Positions 1 through 7,923 of a DNA stretch of 64,000 nt are shown here, piece after piece. The stretch covers positions 947,789-1,011,788 of the forward strand of contig NZ_ML214300.1 in assembly GCF_004785955.1 (NCBI RefSeq), written 5' to 3'. A program made the position numbers and the translations under genes. The stretch's first letter is position 1. Each line of letters starts with the position of its first letter. The notes under the pieces are model-generated. The model saw only the letters and a list, made by a program, of their open reading frames with translations, made no database searches and was not told where the DNA came from. This stretch comes from Halostella litorea. Its GTDB lineage: Archaea > Halobacteriota > Halobacteria > Halobacteriales > Natronoarchaeaceae.

Positions 1-63
1 GCCGTCGCGGAGGCGCTCGGTGAGGGCGGTGGCGTAGATGCCGCGGACGCGAACGCTCGTCAT
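1..63 (-). CDS. FAU-1-type ribonuclease / RNA-binding protein, N-terminal fragment
   Basis: Only the first 21 codons are in the window; the rest lies beyond the left edge. They begin MTSVRVRGIYATALTERL, which matches my memory of the start of haloarchaeal FAU-1 (AU-1) proteins, a DUF402-containing family that binds or cuts AU-rich RNA. The start codon sits in an ATGA overlap with the stop of the upstream gene at 60-437, so the two are probably co-transcribed and translationally coupled. With so little sequence the name rests on the N-terminal motif alone. Confidence 0.6.
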   Translation of the reverse strand, partial: MTSVRVRGIYATALTERLRDG

Positions 64-437
64 TCCAGGCGCTCGCGCGAGTCCGCGAACCGGACCCGGT
101 CGTGGACCGTCGGCCCGAGCGTCAGTTCGACGAGCCCGTCGTCGAGCACGCGGCCGTCCTCGACGTAGACGCCCCAGGAGTCGAACCGGAGCCAGCCCCG
201 CAACTCGTCGGCGTGGGTCGTCAGGTCGAGGTAGTCGACGGCGTGCTCGGGGTAGTCGCTCGCGGAGTGGGCCATCTCCATGTCGGAGTACACCGTCTCG
301 CGTCCGTCGAAAAACGCCTCCAGGTCGGCGGCGGCCTCGCGGGTCGACTCGACGACGGCCTCCGAGGCGGCCGCGAGGGCGTCGTCGTCGAGGCCGGCCT
401 CGCGGAGCGCCCGCTGCGTGCGCTGGTCGAAGTGCAT
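60..437 (-). CDS. conserved haloarchaeal hypothetical protein (125 aa)
   Basis: An acidic soluble protein of 125 residues starting MHFDQRTQRALREAGL, with no signal peptide, no membrane segment and no cysteine cluster. The first half reads as alpha-helical, and the second half (from about residue 75) as beta-rich with regularly spaced hydrophobics. I do not recognise the fold. Its stop overlaps the start of the FAU-1-type gene by four bases, suggesting one operon and perhaps a related role in RNA metabolism; that link is inferred from position only. Amino-acid composition and codon use are those of its neighbours, so it is very likely a real gene. Confidence 0.75.
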   Translation of the reverse strand: MHFDQRTQRALREAGLDDDALAAASEAVVESTREAAADLEAFFDGRETVYSDMEMAHSASDYPEHAVDYLDLTTHADELRGWLRFDSWGVYVEDGRVLDDGLVELTLGPTVHDRVRFADSRERLE

Positions 438-495
438 GCCGTACGCTTCGCGGGCCGGGGATTTGAACAGTCCGGAACGGCGTCTCGGCTCCGAA

Positions 496-678
496 TCAGT
501 CGTCGGCCGGCACGTCGCCGGTCCAGTTCGCGGCGGCGGCCGTGGGCTCCGGGTCCACGGTCACCTGTTCGTCCTCCGTTTCCGTCTCCGTCTCGGCCTC
601 GTTCGCTGTCTCTTCCTCGTCCTCTCGGTCCGGTGTCGGCGGCGACGAGTAGTGGATCCCCCTGCTATTGCTGAACAT
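496..678 (-). CDS. small acidic protein of unknown function (60 aa)
   Basis: A 60-residue product starting MFSNSRGIHYSSPPTP and then almost entirely acidic and low-complexity (E/T/D repeats). No domain can be seen. In its favour are the ATG start, an AT-rich promoter-like stretch upstream at about 730-760 and a perfect stem-loop in the leader. Against it, acidic low-complexity frames arise by chance in haloarchaeal DNA. It could be a true small protein or a spurious frame over a leader RNA. Confidence 0.4.
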   Translation of the reverse strand: MFSNSRGIHYSSPPTPDREDEEETANEAETETETEDEQVTVDPEPTAAAANWTGDVPADD

Positions 679-691
679 GGAGTTGGCTCTC

Positions 692-716
692 GGGGTGCTT
701 CGGTGTTAAGCACCCC
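692..716. promoter_or_regulatory. 9-bp perfect stem-loop between divergent promoters
   Basis: GGGGTGCTT (692-700) and AAGCACCCC (708-716) are exact inverted repeats around a 7-base loop. The element lies between the start of the small acidic gene (678) and AT-rich promoter-like sequence at 730-760 that probably serves both directions. On the minus strand it would sit in the 5' leader about 14 bases before the start codon, where it could affect ribosome access; as DNA it could be an operator. Confidence 0.45.
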
Positions 717-799
717 CCTAAAACACGTAATGGTATTTTATGGCATGGAATATGTATAAGGGCCAAAGCGTTACACGCGCCCCAGTCGTACGGACGGGT

Positions 800-1807
800 A
801 TGCCACCCGGACGAGACCCCGTCGAGCGCGCCTCGGACGGCTCGCGGGACCTCTACGACGTGACGCGCTGGGAGCCACGGACGGCCGTCGACAGGCTCGC
901 CGTGGCGATCCACGGCAGCCTCCGCCCCCTCCTCCGGTGGGTGCTGATACTGCTCGGCGTGGCCCTGCTGGTCGCGCTGGTCGCGCTCGGGGCGCTCGGC
1001 GACGTCCGCGACCCGGCCGTGTGGGGCTTCGTGGCGCTGTCGGCCGTGCCGGCGCTGCTGCTCGCGGCGTACGTCAGGCGGATCGACGTGACCAGCGACG
1101 AACCGCTCCGCCTGCTCGGCTCCACGTTCATCCTCGGCGTGCTGTTCGCCGGCTTCGCCGGGGTCCTGAACGACTTCGGGAGCGCACTGCAGGCGTTCGA
1201 GTTCGGGTCGCTCGGCCTCGGCACCGCGCTGTTTTTCTACCTCGTCGTCGGCCCGGTCGAGGAGACGGTGAAGCTGCTGGCGGTTCGGCTCCACGCGTAC
1301 CGCAGCGACCGCTTCGACTCCGTCGTCGACGGCGCGGTGTACGGGGCCGCCGCCGGCCTCGGCTTCGCCACCATCGAGAACGCGCTGTACATCGCCCGGT
1401 TCGCGGAGGACGGCGGCGTGTTCAGCATCACGTTCGTCCGGGCGCTGGCCGGGCCGGGCCACGTCGTCTACTCCGGCATCGCCGGCTACTACCTCGGCCT
1501 CGCGAAGTTCAACCGCGAGAGCGCCGGCCCCATCGTCGTGAAGGGGCTGCTGATCGCGGCGTTCGTCCACGCCACGTACAACGTCACGGTCGGGGTCGCG
1601 CCGGGTGCGATCGCCGACGCGACCGACCTCTCGATGGGCCTCTCCTTCGTGGCCTACGTCGCCCTCTACGTCGGCGCGGCCGGTTACTACCTCTACCGGA
1701 AGATAGACCGCTACCGGGACGCCTACGAGGCGCTCGGCGCCGACGAGGAGCAGGCCGCCGACGCGTCGCCGGAGCGGGCGGAGTTCGACGGGTCGATCCG
1801 GGACTGA
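800..1807 (+). CDS. PrsW-family intramembrane metalloprotease
   Basis: A polytopic membrane protein of 335 residues. Family hallmarks are visible: the paired glutamates in PVEETVKLLAVR, the ENALY motif in the following helix, and the histidines in GPGHVVYSG and HATYN, all inside membrane segments as in PrsW/M82 proteases. About eight hydrophobic helices are followed by a short acidic cytoplasmic tail. I chose the ATG at 800 because the upstream in-frame ATG at 740 lies inside the AT-rich promoter (TATGTATAAG at about 750-759). In Bacillus, PrsW cuts an anti-sigma factor; the archaeal substrate is unknown. Its stop is 11 bases from the convergent riboflavin synthase gene. Confidence 0.85.
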   Translation: MPPGRDPVERASDGSRDLYDVTRWEPRTAVDRLAVAIHGSLRPLLRWVLILLGVALLVALVALGALGDVRDPAVWGFVALSAVPALLLAAYVRRIDVTSDEPLRLLGSTFILGVLFAGFAGVLNDFGSALQAFEFGSLGLGTALFFYLVVGPVEETVKLLAVRLHAYRSDRFDSVVDGAVYGAAAGLGFATIENALYIARFAEDGGVFSITFVRALAGPGHVVYSGIAGYYLGLAKFNRESAGPIVVKGLLIAAFVHATYNVTVGVAPGAIADATDLSMGLSFVAYVALYVGAAGYYLYRKIDRYRDAYEALGADEEQAADASPERAEFDGSIRD

Positions 1808-1818
1808 CGGGGACGGAA

Positions 1819-2415
1819 CTAGTACCCGTCGACTAGCTGCTCGGCGTACTTGGCGATCACGTCCACCTCGACGTTGACGGGGTCGCCCGGCTCCTTGTCC
1901 GACAGCGTCGTCAGGTCGTACGTCGTCGGGACGACCGCGACGGTGAACGTCCCCTCGCCACGCTCGGCCACCGTCAGGCTGATCCCGTCCAGCGACACCG
2001 ACCCCTTGTCGACGACGTAGCGGGCGTGATCCGCCGGCAGCGCGAACTCGAACTCCCAGTCCTCACCGACCTCGCGCACGTCGACGACCTCCGTCGTCGC
2101 GTCGACGTGGCCCTGCACGAAGTGGCCGTCGAGCCGGTCGTCGGCCCGGAGCGCGCGCTCCAGGTTGACGCGGTCGCCCGGCGCCAGTTCGCCGAGGTAC
2201 GTCTTCGCCCGCGTCTCGGCGGCGAGGAACGTCTCGAACCACGCGCCCTCGGCGCCGTCGCCGTGCTCCTCGACGGTGAGGCAGGTCCCGCTGACGCTGA
2301 CGCTCTGGCCGTGCTCCAGGTCGTCGAAGCCGGTCCCGATACGGAGTCGCAGGCCGTCCTCAGTCGATTCCGCCGCAAGCACCTCGCCGGTCCCCTCGAC
2401 GATGCCCGTGAACAT
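1819..2415 (-). CDS. ribE: riboflavin synthase alpha chain
   Basis: Converts two molecules of 6,7-dimethyl-8-ribityllumazine to riboflavin plus the pyrimidine precursor. The 198-residue length fits the family. The start MFTGIVEGTG is the diagnostic N-terminus, which fixes the start codon at 2415 despite longer open sequence upstream. The two tandem lumazine-binding barrels are visible: the first carries VSGTCLTV and GHFVQGHVD, the second VSLDGISLTV. This is the bacterial-type trimeric enzyme and not the pentameric lumazine-synthase-like RibC of methanogens, as is usual in haloarchaea. The gene stands alone, without other rib genes. Confidence 0.95.
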   Translation of the reverse strand: MFTGIVEGTGEVLAAESTEDGLRLRIGTGFDDLEHGQSVSVSGTCLTVEEHGDGAEGAWFETFLAAETRAKTYLGELAPGDRVNLERALRADDRLDGHFVQGHVDATTEVVDVREVGEDWEFEFALPADHARYVVDKGSVSLDGISLTVAERGEGTFTVAVVPTTYDLTTLSDKEPGDPVNVEVDVIAKYAEQLVDGY

Positions 2416-2513
2416 GCCCGACGGTCGGGGCCGCCGGGCCAAAACACTCCCGACTCGGGCGGCGGACGGCGGCAGGGACGGACTTTTGAGCGTTCGCGGG
2501 CTACGGGGGGCCA

Positions 2514-2750
2514 ATGAGTCGCGGCATCATCGGCACGCTCCAGCTCGGCGCGACGCTCGTCTTCGCGCTCCCGGTCGTCTACCTCGGCGCGGACTTCCTG
2601 CTGTCGGGCCGAACGGCGCTCGGCGCGGCGTTTCTCGCCGTCGCCGTCCTCATGGTCGCCGCCGAGGAGTACCTGACCACGCCCGGCGACATCTCCGGCG
2701 AGGCGGCCGAGCGCGCGGTCGGCGCGGTGGCGAAAGACGAGGACGAGTAG
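2514..2750 (+). CDS. small two-helix membrane protein, conserved in haloarchaea
   Basis: 78 residues with two hydrophobic segments (about residues 8-30 and 36-52) joined by a short polar turn, then an acidic tail ending KDEDE. There is no cleavable signal peptide and no known motif. It starts about 100 bases from the divergent riboflavin synthase start, with no operon partner. I recall similar short proteins in haloarchaeal genomes annotated only as DUFs; no function can be proposed. Confidence 0.7.
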   Translation: MSRGIIGTLQLGATLVFALPVVYLGADFLLSGRTALGAAFLAVAVLMVAAEEYLTTPGDISGEAAERAVGAVAKDEDE

Positions 2751-2870
2751 GCCGCGTCGCCTGCGCGGCGGACGCGAGGCGGCGTTCCGCGTCCCCGACC
2801 TGTCAGCCGCCGCTGGTACCGGATCCGACCGGTCCCGCGGCTTTTGCCCCGCCGCGCCGTACGCCGTGCG

Positions 2871-4361
2871 ATGGCTCCCGACATCGCTATCGACGCCGAC
2901 TGGAACAGCCTGTACATCGACGGGGAGTGGGTCGACTCGGCTGGCGACGGCGAGATAGCCGTGACGGACCCCTCGACGCGCGAGACGGTCGCGCGGGTGC
3001 CCGCCGGCGTCGAGGCGGACGTCGACGCCGCGTACGAGGCCGCCGCGACCGCACAGGACGAGTGGGAACGCGCCCCGCCGAGCGAGCGCGAGCGGGTCGC
3101 ACGGGAGTTCGCGCGGGTCCTCGGCGAGTACGAGGACGCGATCGTCGACCTGCTGGCCCACGAGGCCGGCGGCACCCGGATCATGGGCGAGACGTCGGTG
3201 CGGCTGGCCTCGGACCAGGCCGCCGAGGCGGCGACGCTCCCGCGCCGGATGAAAGGCGAGCAGGCCGCCTCGAACGTCCCTGGCAAGGAGAACTTCGTCC
3301 GGCGCGAGCCGGAGGGGGTCGTCACTGTGATCTCGCCGTGGAACTTCCCCCTCAACCTCTCGGGCCGGGCGGTCGCGCCAGCGATCGCCACCGGGAACGC
3401 CGTCGTGCTCAAGCCCGCGTCGAACACGCCGGTCGCGGGCGGGCTGCTCATGGCCCGGCTGTACGAGGAGGCGGGGCTGCCGGAGGGCCTGCTCAACGTC
3501 GTCACCGGTCACGGCTCGGAGGTCGGCGACCGGGTCGTCGAACACCCCGAGAGCGACGTGGTGACGTTCACGGGGTCGACGCCGGTCGGCCGGGGCGTCG
3601 CCGCGGCCGCGGGCGAGAACCTCTCGGTCGCGTCGATGGAACTCGGGGGGAACAACGGGCACGTCGTCACCGCGGACGCCGACGTGGAGGCGGCCGTCGA
3701 CGCCGCCGTCTTCGGCTCGTTCGTCCACCAGGGGCAGGTGTGCATCTCGATCAACCGCCACATCGTCCACGAGGACGTGTACGACGAGTACGTCGAGCGC
3801 CTGACCGAGCGCGCCGAGTCGCTCCCGGTCGGGAGCGCCCACGACCCCGACACCGTCGTCGCGCCCGTGATCGACGAGTCACAGCGCGACGAGATGCTGG
3901 GCTACGTCGAGGAGACGGTCGACGCCGGCGCGACGCTGGAGACCGGCGGCGAGACGATTGCCATGGACGGGGTGGACGACTCGCTGCTCGTCGCGCCGAC
4001 GGTGCTCTCGGGCGTGGAAAACGACATGGCCGCCGCCTGCAACGAGCACTTCGGCCCCATCGCGCCGGTGATCCCCTTCTCGGACGTCGACGAGGCGGTC
4101 GCGATCCACGACGACACGCAGTACGGCCTCTCCGGCTCTGTCCACGCGGGCGACGTCGGGACGGGACTGCGGATCGCCGAGCGGCTGGACACCGGGATGG
4201 TCCACGTCGGCGACCAGCCGGTCAACGACGAGGCCCACGTCCCGTTCAGCGGGACGAAGGCGTCCGGGGTGGGCAGCTACAACAGCACGGATATCATGGA
4301 CGAACTCACCGAGAAGAAGTGGGTGTCGGTCCAGCGCGAGCCGCGGGAGTACCCGTTCTGA
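2871..4361 (+). CDS. NAD(P)-dependent aldehyde dehydrogenase
   Basis: 496 residues, the normal size for the ALDH superfamily; oxidises an aldehyde to the acid with NAD(P). Visible motifs: the Rossmann and substrate segment PWNFPLNLSGR, the lysine in VVLKPASNTPV, the general-base glutamate in MELGGNNG, and the catalytic cysteine in HQGQVCISINR. The tail with GTKASGVGSY is the usual oligomerisation arm. I chose the ATG at 2871 over an upstream ATG at 2844 because the conserved N-terminus (YIDGEWVDS) is placed normally from it. The closest groups by eye are benzaldehyde or salicylaldehyde-type enzymes, but the substrate cannot be told from sequence. Confidence 0.92.
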   Translation: MAPDIAIDADWNSLYIDGEWVDSAGDGEIAVTDPSTRETVARVPAGVEADVDAAYEAAATAQDEWERAPPSERERVAREFARVLGEYEDAIVDLLAHEAGGTRIMGETSVRLASDQAAEAATLPRRMKGEQAASNVPGKENFVRREPEGVVTVISPWNFPLNLSGRAVAPAIATGNAVVLKPASNTPVAGGLLMARLYEEAGLPEGLLNVVTGHGSEVGDRVVEHPESDVVTFTGSTPVGRGVAAAAGENLSVASMELGGNNGHVVTADADVEAAVDAAVFGSFVHQGQVCISINRHIVHEDVYDEYVERLTERAESLPVGSAHDPDTVVAPVIDESQRDEMLGYVEETVDAGATLETGGETIAMDGVDDSLLVAPTVLSGVENDMAAACNEHFGPIAPVIPFSDVDEAVAIHDDTQYGLSGSVHAGDVGTGLRIAERLDTGMVHVGDQPVNDEAHVPFSGTKASGVGSYNSTDIMDELTEKKWVSVQREPREYPF

Positions 4362-4375
4362 CCCCGCGTTGCCCG

Positions 4376-5464
4376 CTATAACTGCACCGTCCGCCCCGCC
4401 GTCGCCAGCGGCTCGTACCCGTCCTCGGTGACGGCGACGAGGTCCGTCATCGCCACCGCGCCGCCGTCCGGGTCCGACACCGACGGCGTTATCGCCAGCA
4501 CGGTCCCCGCCGCCAGCGCCGCGTCCGCCGTCAGGTCCGGCAACTCCCGCGCCGCGAGGCCGACGCCGTGGCCCGCGCTCGCGGGGAGCGCGTCGTCGGC
4601 GAAGCCGTACGCGCCACATTCGATCATCACCTCGTCGCGGACCGTCGAGGCCCGCATGCCGGCTTCAAGTTCGCGGTACACGGAGTCGAGCGCCCGCTCG
4701 ACGGCCAGTTGGGCGCGGCGCTCCCAGCCGCCCTCGCCGTCGACGACGAACGTGCGGGCGAGCGCGGCGCGGTAGCCGCCCGGCTCCCGCGGCGCGACGC
4801 GGACGACGACGGTCTCGCCGGGGCGGACTGGGTCGGCGGGCGAGCGGCCGCCGCCGACCGATATTCGGGTGGCGCTCGCGGGCGACGCGCCGGCCCCGAC
4901 GACGGCGTCGTCGACGGCCTCGCGCAGGCGGGTCGGAGTCAGCGGCTCGCCCTCGTGGCGGAGGTCGCCGTCGCCGACCGACGCCGCGGCGAGCAGGTCC
5001 CGGGCGCGCTCGACACCGGCCTCGGCGGCGACCCCCGCGGCGGCGACCCGCTCGCGCTCGGCCGGCGACTTGACGACCCGGGCGCGCTCGACCGCGTCCG
5101 TCGACGCCACCTCGTAGCCCGCCCGCTCGGCGTACAGCGCCGCGTCGTGGGGCACGTGGCGGGGCGTCAGCACCGTCCCCGAGACGCCCCGCTCGCGGAG
5201 CGTGGCGACCGCTCGCTCGCCGACCGGGCCGTCGGCGACGTCGACTGTCGCGTCGACGCCGTCGAGCGCCGCCGCGTCGGCCAGTGCGGGCGGGACGACC
5301 ACCGTCACCTCGCCGTCGGCGTAGGCGTACGCGGCCTCGCCGGCCGGGAGCGGGCCGACGCAGTACCGGAGCGTCGGCTCGGCGGCGTGGCCGGCGTGGA
5401 GGAACGCGGCGGCGTCGCGCTCGGCGAGTTCCGCCTCGACGGCGGCGGTGTCCAGCGCCGCCAT
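4376..5464 (-). CDS. M24 (aminopeptidase P-like) protein with lost metal ligands
   Basis: 362 residues with the two-domain layout of Xaa-Pro aminopeptidases: a creatinase-like N-terminal domain (about 1-130) and a pita-bread domain (about 135-362). The catalytic metal site is degenerate. The family's first Asp is Arg222 in VVVRVAPREPGGY, the second Asp position is Ala in the segment before RTF, the histidine is kept (His299, GHGVGL), the first Glu is gone (ITPSVSDP where ITIEPG is expected) and the second is Thr340 (MTDLVAV). It is therefore probably not a metallopeptidase and may bind a proline peptide. It follows the helicase gene by four bases, so the two look like an operon. Confidence 0.85.
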   Translation of the reverse strand: MAALDTAAVEAELAERDAAAFLHAGHAAEPTLRYCVGPLPAGEAAYAYADGEVTVVVPPALADAAALDGVDATVDVADGPVGERAVATLRERGVSGTVLTPRHVPHDAALYAERAGYEVASTDAVERARVVKSPAERERVAAAGVAAEAGVERARDLLAAASVGDGDLRHEGEPLTPTRLREAVDDAVVGAGASPASATRISVGGGRSPADPVRPGETVVVRVAPREPGGYRAALARTFVVDGEGGWERRAQLAVERALDSVYRELEAGMRASTVRDEVMIECGAYGFADDALPASAGHGVGLAARELPDLTADAALAAGTVLAITPSVSDPDGGAVAMTDLVAVTEDGYEPLATAGRTVQL

Positions 5465-5468
5465 CCCG

Positions 5469-7307
5469 TTACTGGGCCTCGAGGGGCTCCTTCGCCTCGT
5501 CGATGAGCTGCTCGATGTCCGTCTCGGTGGGCTCGTTGTGGAGCAACACGTCGACGGGCAGGGTCGGCGCGCCGTCGACGAGGTTCTCCAGCAGGACGAG
5601 CCGCTCGCGGGCGCGGCTCATCCCGACGTAGAACACGCGTCGCTCGTTGTCGGTCAGCGTCGGGACGGGGCTGGTCGTCTTGGTAAACTCCTCGCAGCCG
5701 GGGACCGCGGTCGGGTCCTCGACGGTCGCGGCCATCTGCTCGACGACCTTCTCGGTGAGGTCGGTCCCGACGAACACGTGGTCGGCCTCGCGGCCCTTCG
5801 CGCTGTGGATCGTGCCGACGCGAACGCGGTCCCGGTCCATGTCCGCGTACTCGCCGGAGGCGAAGTACGCCTTCATGCTCTTTTTCTGGAAGCTGGTGAC
5901 CTTCCGGACCATGTCCGAGGCGGCGGTCGGGGCAGGCATGAACGGCACGTGGTCGCCGATGACCTCGGAGTCGATGGTGATCTCCGCGAGGTCGTCCGTG
6001 TCGGCGGCCTCCTCGCGGTCGTCGATGTGGTCGAACAGGTCGTCGCGGTCGTTCGTGCCGAAGGCCGACTCCTGGAGCATGTCGGCGAGCCGGCGGGCCT
6101 GCAGCCCGGTGACGTCCTTCCCCTCGTCGACCCGCTCGACGGCGGTGACGTACTGGTCGAGGCGGTCGGTCCACATCCGCTGGTCGGTGAGACACTGGAA
6201 CGGGACGCCCTCGGTGATGAACTCGTCGATGAACCGGAACATCTGGTAGCGCGCCCGAAACAGGAGCATCAGCGAGCCGTCGTCCGTGTTTATCGTCCGC
6301 CGGACGTTCCGCACGAGGTCGAGCATCGACGGGCTCTCGACGGCCTCGACGGTGCCGCCCTCGGTCCGGGGCGAGAGGTTCTTCTCCTGGCGCGTCTCGA
6401 TGTGGCCGACCTCCTGCTGGACGGTGTGGAGGATCTTCGAGGGCAGCCGGTAGGAGGTGTCGAGGATCACGTCCTCGCCGCCCTCCTCCAGCAGAAGCTG
6501 AGGGTCCGCGCCCTGCCAGGCGTACACGACCTGGTCGTCGTCGCCCGCGATGAGGACCCGCTCCAGGTGGGGCTTCCACTCCTCGTACACCTCGTACTGG
6601 AGCTGCGTGATGTCCTGGAACTCGTCGATGACGAGGTAGTCGACGCTGGGCTGGAGCGACCGCTGCTGGACGCGTTCGAGCATGTCGGCGAAGCCGGTGA
6701 GGTCGTGTTCGCCCTTGTAGTTGCGCCAGGCGCGGATCGTCTCGGGGACGTCGATCCGGTCGTCGTCGCTGGGCCAGGTGGGCGTGTACTTGTTGCCCTC
6801 CTGTGCGCGGTCGTCGACATCTGGCGGCAGGCGAACCGTCTCGTCGTCCCACTGGAAGGGGACGTCGTACCAGTCGGCGACGTCGCGGTTCGTCCGCTGG
6901 AGCCACTGGCTGGTGGCGATGATCTTGTTGCCGATCGTCGTCGAGCGGGCGGTGCGGCGGCCGGCGCCGCCGTACTCGTCCTCGAACTCGACGCCGTACT
7001 CCTCGCAGAACTCCTGTTTGTCGTCCTCGCCGACGACGTCGCTCCGGGAGAGGTCGAGCAGCTCGTACGCCTTCGCGTGCATCGTACAGACGTTCCCCTT
7101 CAGCGACCGGGGGTTGGCGTCGAGCCGTTCGGCCAGCCGCTCGCGGACCTCCGCGGCGGCGGCGCGCGTGTAGGAGACGACGAGCACGTCACGCATCTCG
7201 ACGTCCTCGTCCTCGAGAATGCCCTCGACACGGTCGAGGAGGGCGGTCGTTTTCCCGCTTCCCGGACCGCCGAACAGTCGGGTCACGGCCGTGTCGCTCC
7301 GAGTCAT
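5469..7307 (-). CDS. UvrD/Rep-family superfamily 1 DNA helicase
   Basis: 612 residues. SF1A motifs appear in order: Q-motif/Walker A region (FGGPGSGKTTALLDRV near residue 12), motif Ia (VVSYTRAAAAEV), motif II (VIDEFQD), motif III (AGDDDQVVYAWQGAD), motif V (GTIHSAKGREADHVFV) and motif VI (FYVGMSRARERLVLL). These define an ATP-dependent 3'-5' translocase. The family acts in repair and in removing proteins from DNA. I placed the start at ATG 7307; a GTG two codons upstream is possible. Compared with bacterial UvrD the 1B/2B insertions are short. It is followed directly by the M24-like gene. Confidence 0.93.
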   Translation of the reverse strand: MTRSDTAVTRLFGGPGSGKTTALLDRVEGILEDEDVEMRDVLVVSYTRAAAAEVRERLAERLDANPRSLKGNVCTMHAKAYELLDLSRSDVVGEDDKQEFCEEYGVEFEDEYGGAGRRTARSTTIGNKIIATSQWLQRTNRDVADWYDVPFQWDDETVRLPPDVDDRAQEGNKYTPTWPSDDDRIDVPETIRAWRNYKGEHDLTGFADMLERVQQRSLQPSVDYLVIDEFQDITQLQYEVYEEWKPHLERVLIAGDDDQVVYAWQGADPQLLLEEGGEDVILDTSYRLPSKILHTVQQEVGHIETRQEKNLSPRTEGGTVEAVESPSMLDLVRNVRRTINTDDGSLMLLFRARYQMFRFIDEFITEGVPFQCLTDQRMWTDRLDQYVTAVERVDEGKDVTGLQARRLADMLQESAFGTNDRDDLFDHIDDREEAADTDDLAEITIDSEVIGDHVPFMPAPTAASDMVRKVTSFQKKSMKAYFASGEYADMDRDRVRVGTIHSAKGREADHVFVGTDLTEKVVEQMAATVEDPTAVPGCEEFTKTTSPVPTLTDNERRVFYVGMSRARERLVLLENLVDGAPTLPVDVLLHNEPTETDIEQLIDEAKEPLEAQ

Positions 7308-7381
7308 TGTCACAGTTCATGCCCCCGACGAATATAAGCCCCGTGGGTTTCGCGCCGTCCCGGCGGGGCGTTCAGAGGCCG

Positions 7382-7540
7382 TCAGGTGTTGCGCGGGGAC
7401 CGGGCCTCGCGTACCTCGCTTCCGTCGCGTATCTTGTCCTTGCAGTCCGGGCAGACGCGGGGGTCGTCGACGCCGCGCGGCGTGAACACTCGTGCGTACG
7501 CTTCCGTGACGAACGCCCCGCAGTTCTGACATTCCGGCAT
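7382..7540 (-). CDS. small zinc-ribbon protein (DUF7563-like, 52 aa)
   Basis: Starts MPECQNCGAFVTEAYARVF and carries two CxxC knuckles (CQNC and CPDC) about 30 residues apart, a minimal zinc ribbon. I recall near-identical short proteins across haloarchaea placed in DUF7563; that number is from memory. An AT-rich promoter-like segment at 7565-7582 would put the transcription start close to the ATG at 7540; an alternative in-frame ATG four codons upstream (7552) adds MEIE. Haloarchaeal micro-zinc-fingers of this kind have been linked to stress and regulatory roles, but no specific function is known for this one. Confidence 0.8.
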   Translation of the reverse strand: MPECQNCGAFVTEAYARVFTPRGVDDPRVCPDCKDKIRDGSEVREARSPRNT

Positions 7541-7623
7541 TTCTATCTCCATCGCTACCTGAAGAAATAATTCGTTATAATTGTATCGCCGTCCGAGACG
7601 TCGCGGGTCGGGGTTGCCCCGGA

Positions 7624-7809
7624 TTACGGCTCCGGGCCCCACCCGCAGACCGAGCACTCGGTCGCGGCCTCGTCGTGCACTCCGCCGCACTCCGGACACT
7701 GCTTCTTGTTGTACGATGTCTCCCAGTCCACTCGCTCGGTCTCGTGGCCCCGCTGCGAGAGGAACTGGTCGAACACGTCGTCGCCGGAGTCGTCGGGTGC
7801 TGATGCCAT
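7624..7809 (-). CDS. small zinc-finger protein (HVO_0416-like, 61 aa)
   Basis: 61 residues starting MASAPDDSGDD, with CPECGG and CSVCGW near the C-terminus forming a four-cysteine zinc site. The segment RGHETERVDW followed by NKKQCPECGG resembles what I remember of the HVO_0416 family; that assignment is from memory. The start at 7809 is supported by a TATA-like box 26-33 bases upstream, meaning a leaderless transcript. An inverted repeat covers the start codon, which suggests the gene is tightly controlled, perhaps by its own product. The function is unknown. Confidence 0.82.
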   Translation of the reverse strand: MASAPDDSGDDVFDQFLSQRGHETERVDWETSYNKKQCPECGGVHDEAATECSVCGWGPEP

Positions 7810-7827
7810 ACACGGTATGGTATGGCA
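7804..7827. promoter_or_regulatory. nested inverted repeat covering the start codon of the zinc-finger gene
   Basis: TGCCATAC (7804-7811) pairs exactly with GTATGGCA (7820-7827). Inside it CCATAC (7806-7811) also pairs with GTATGG (7815-7820). The gene's ATG (7809-7807, minus strand) lies within the left arm. Since the transcript is predicted to be leaderless, this is also the transcription start, the right place for a repressor site. Confidence 0.45.
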
Positions 7828-7834
7828 CACCAGG

Positions 7835-7842
7835 CATATAAA
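7835..7842 (-). promoter_or_regulatory. TATA-like box of the zinc-finger gene
   Basis: Minus-strand TTTATATG, centred about 29 bases before the start codon at 7809, the spacing expected of an archaeal leaderless promoter. Confidence 0.6.
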
Positions 7843-7923
7843 TCGTAAGGGTCGGACAGATCTCGCCGGAACGGGCAACTCACAACGGGTTTGATGCCGA
7901 CGGCGAGCGGCGGGGGAGCCGCG

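Noticed and set aside
740-799. Longer N-terminus of the PrsW-like protein from ATG 740
   Set aside because: That stretch is AT-rich promoter sequence and the added residues are unlike the family; ATG 800 fits better.
1974-3842. A 622-codon open frame on the minus strand
   Set aside because: Antisense to the aldehyde dehydrogenase and overlapping riboflavin synthase in another frame; Arg/Gly/Asp-rich shadow sequence without motifs.
5448-7337. A 629-codon open frame on the plus strand
   Set aside because: Mirror of the UvrD-type helicase, whose motifs are complete on the other strand.
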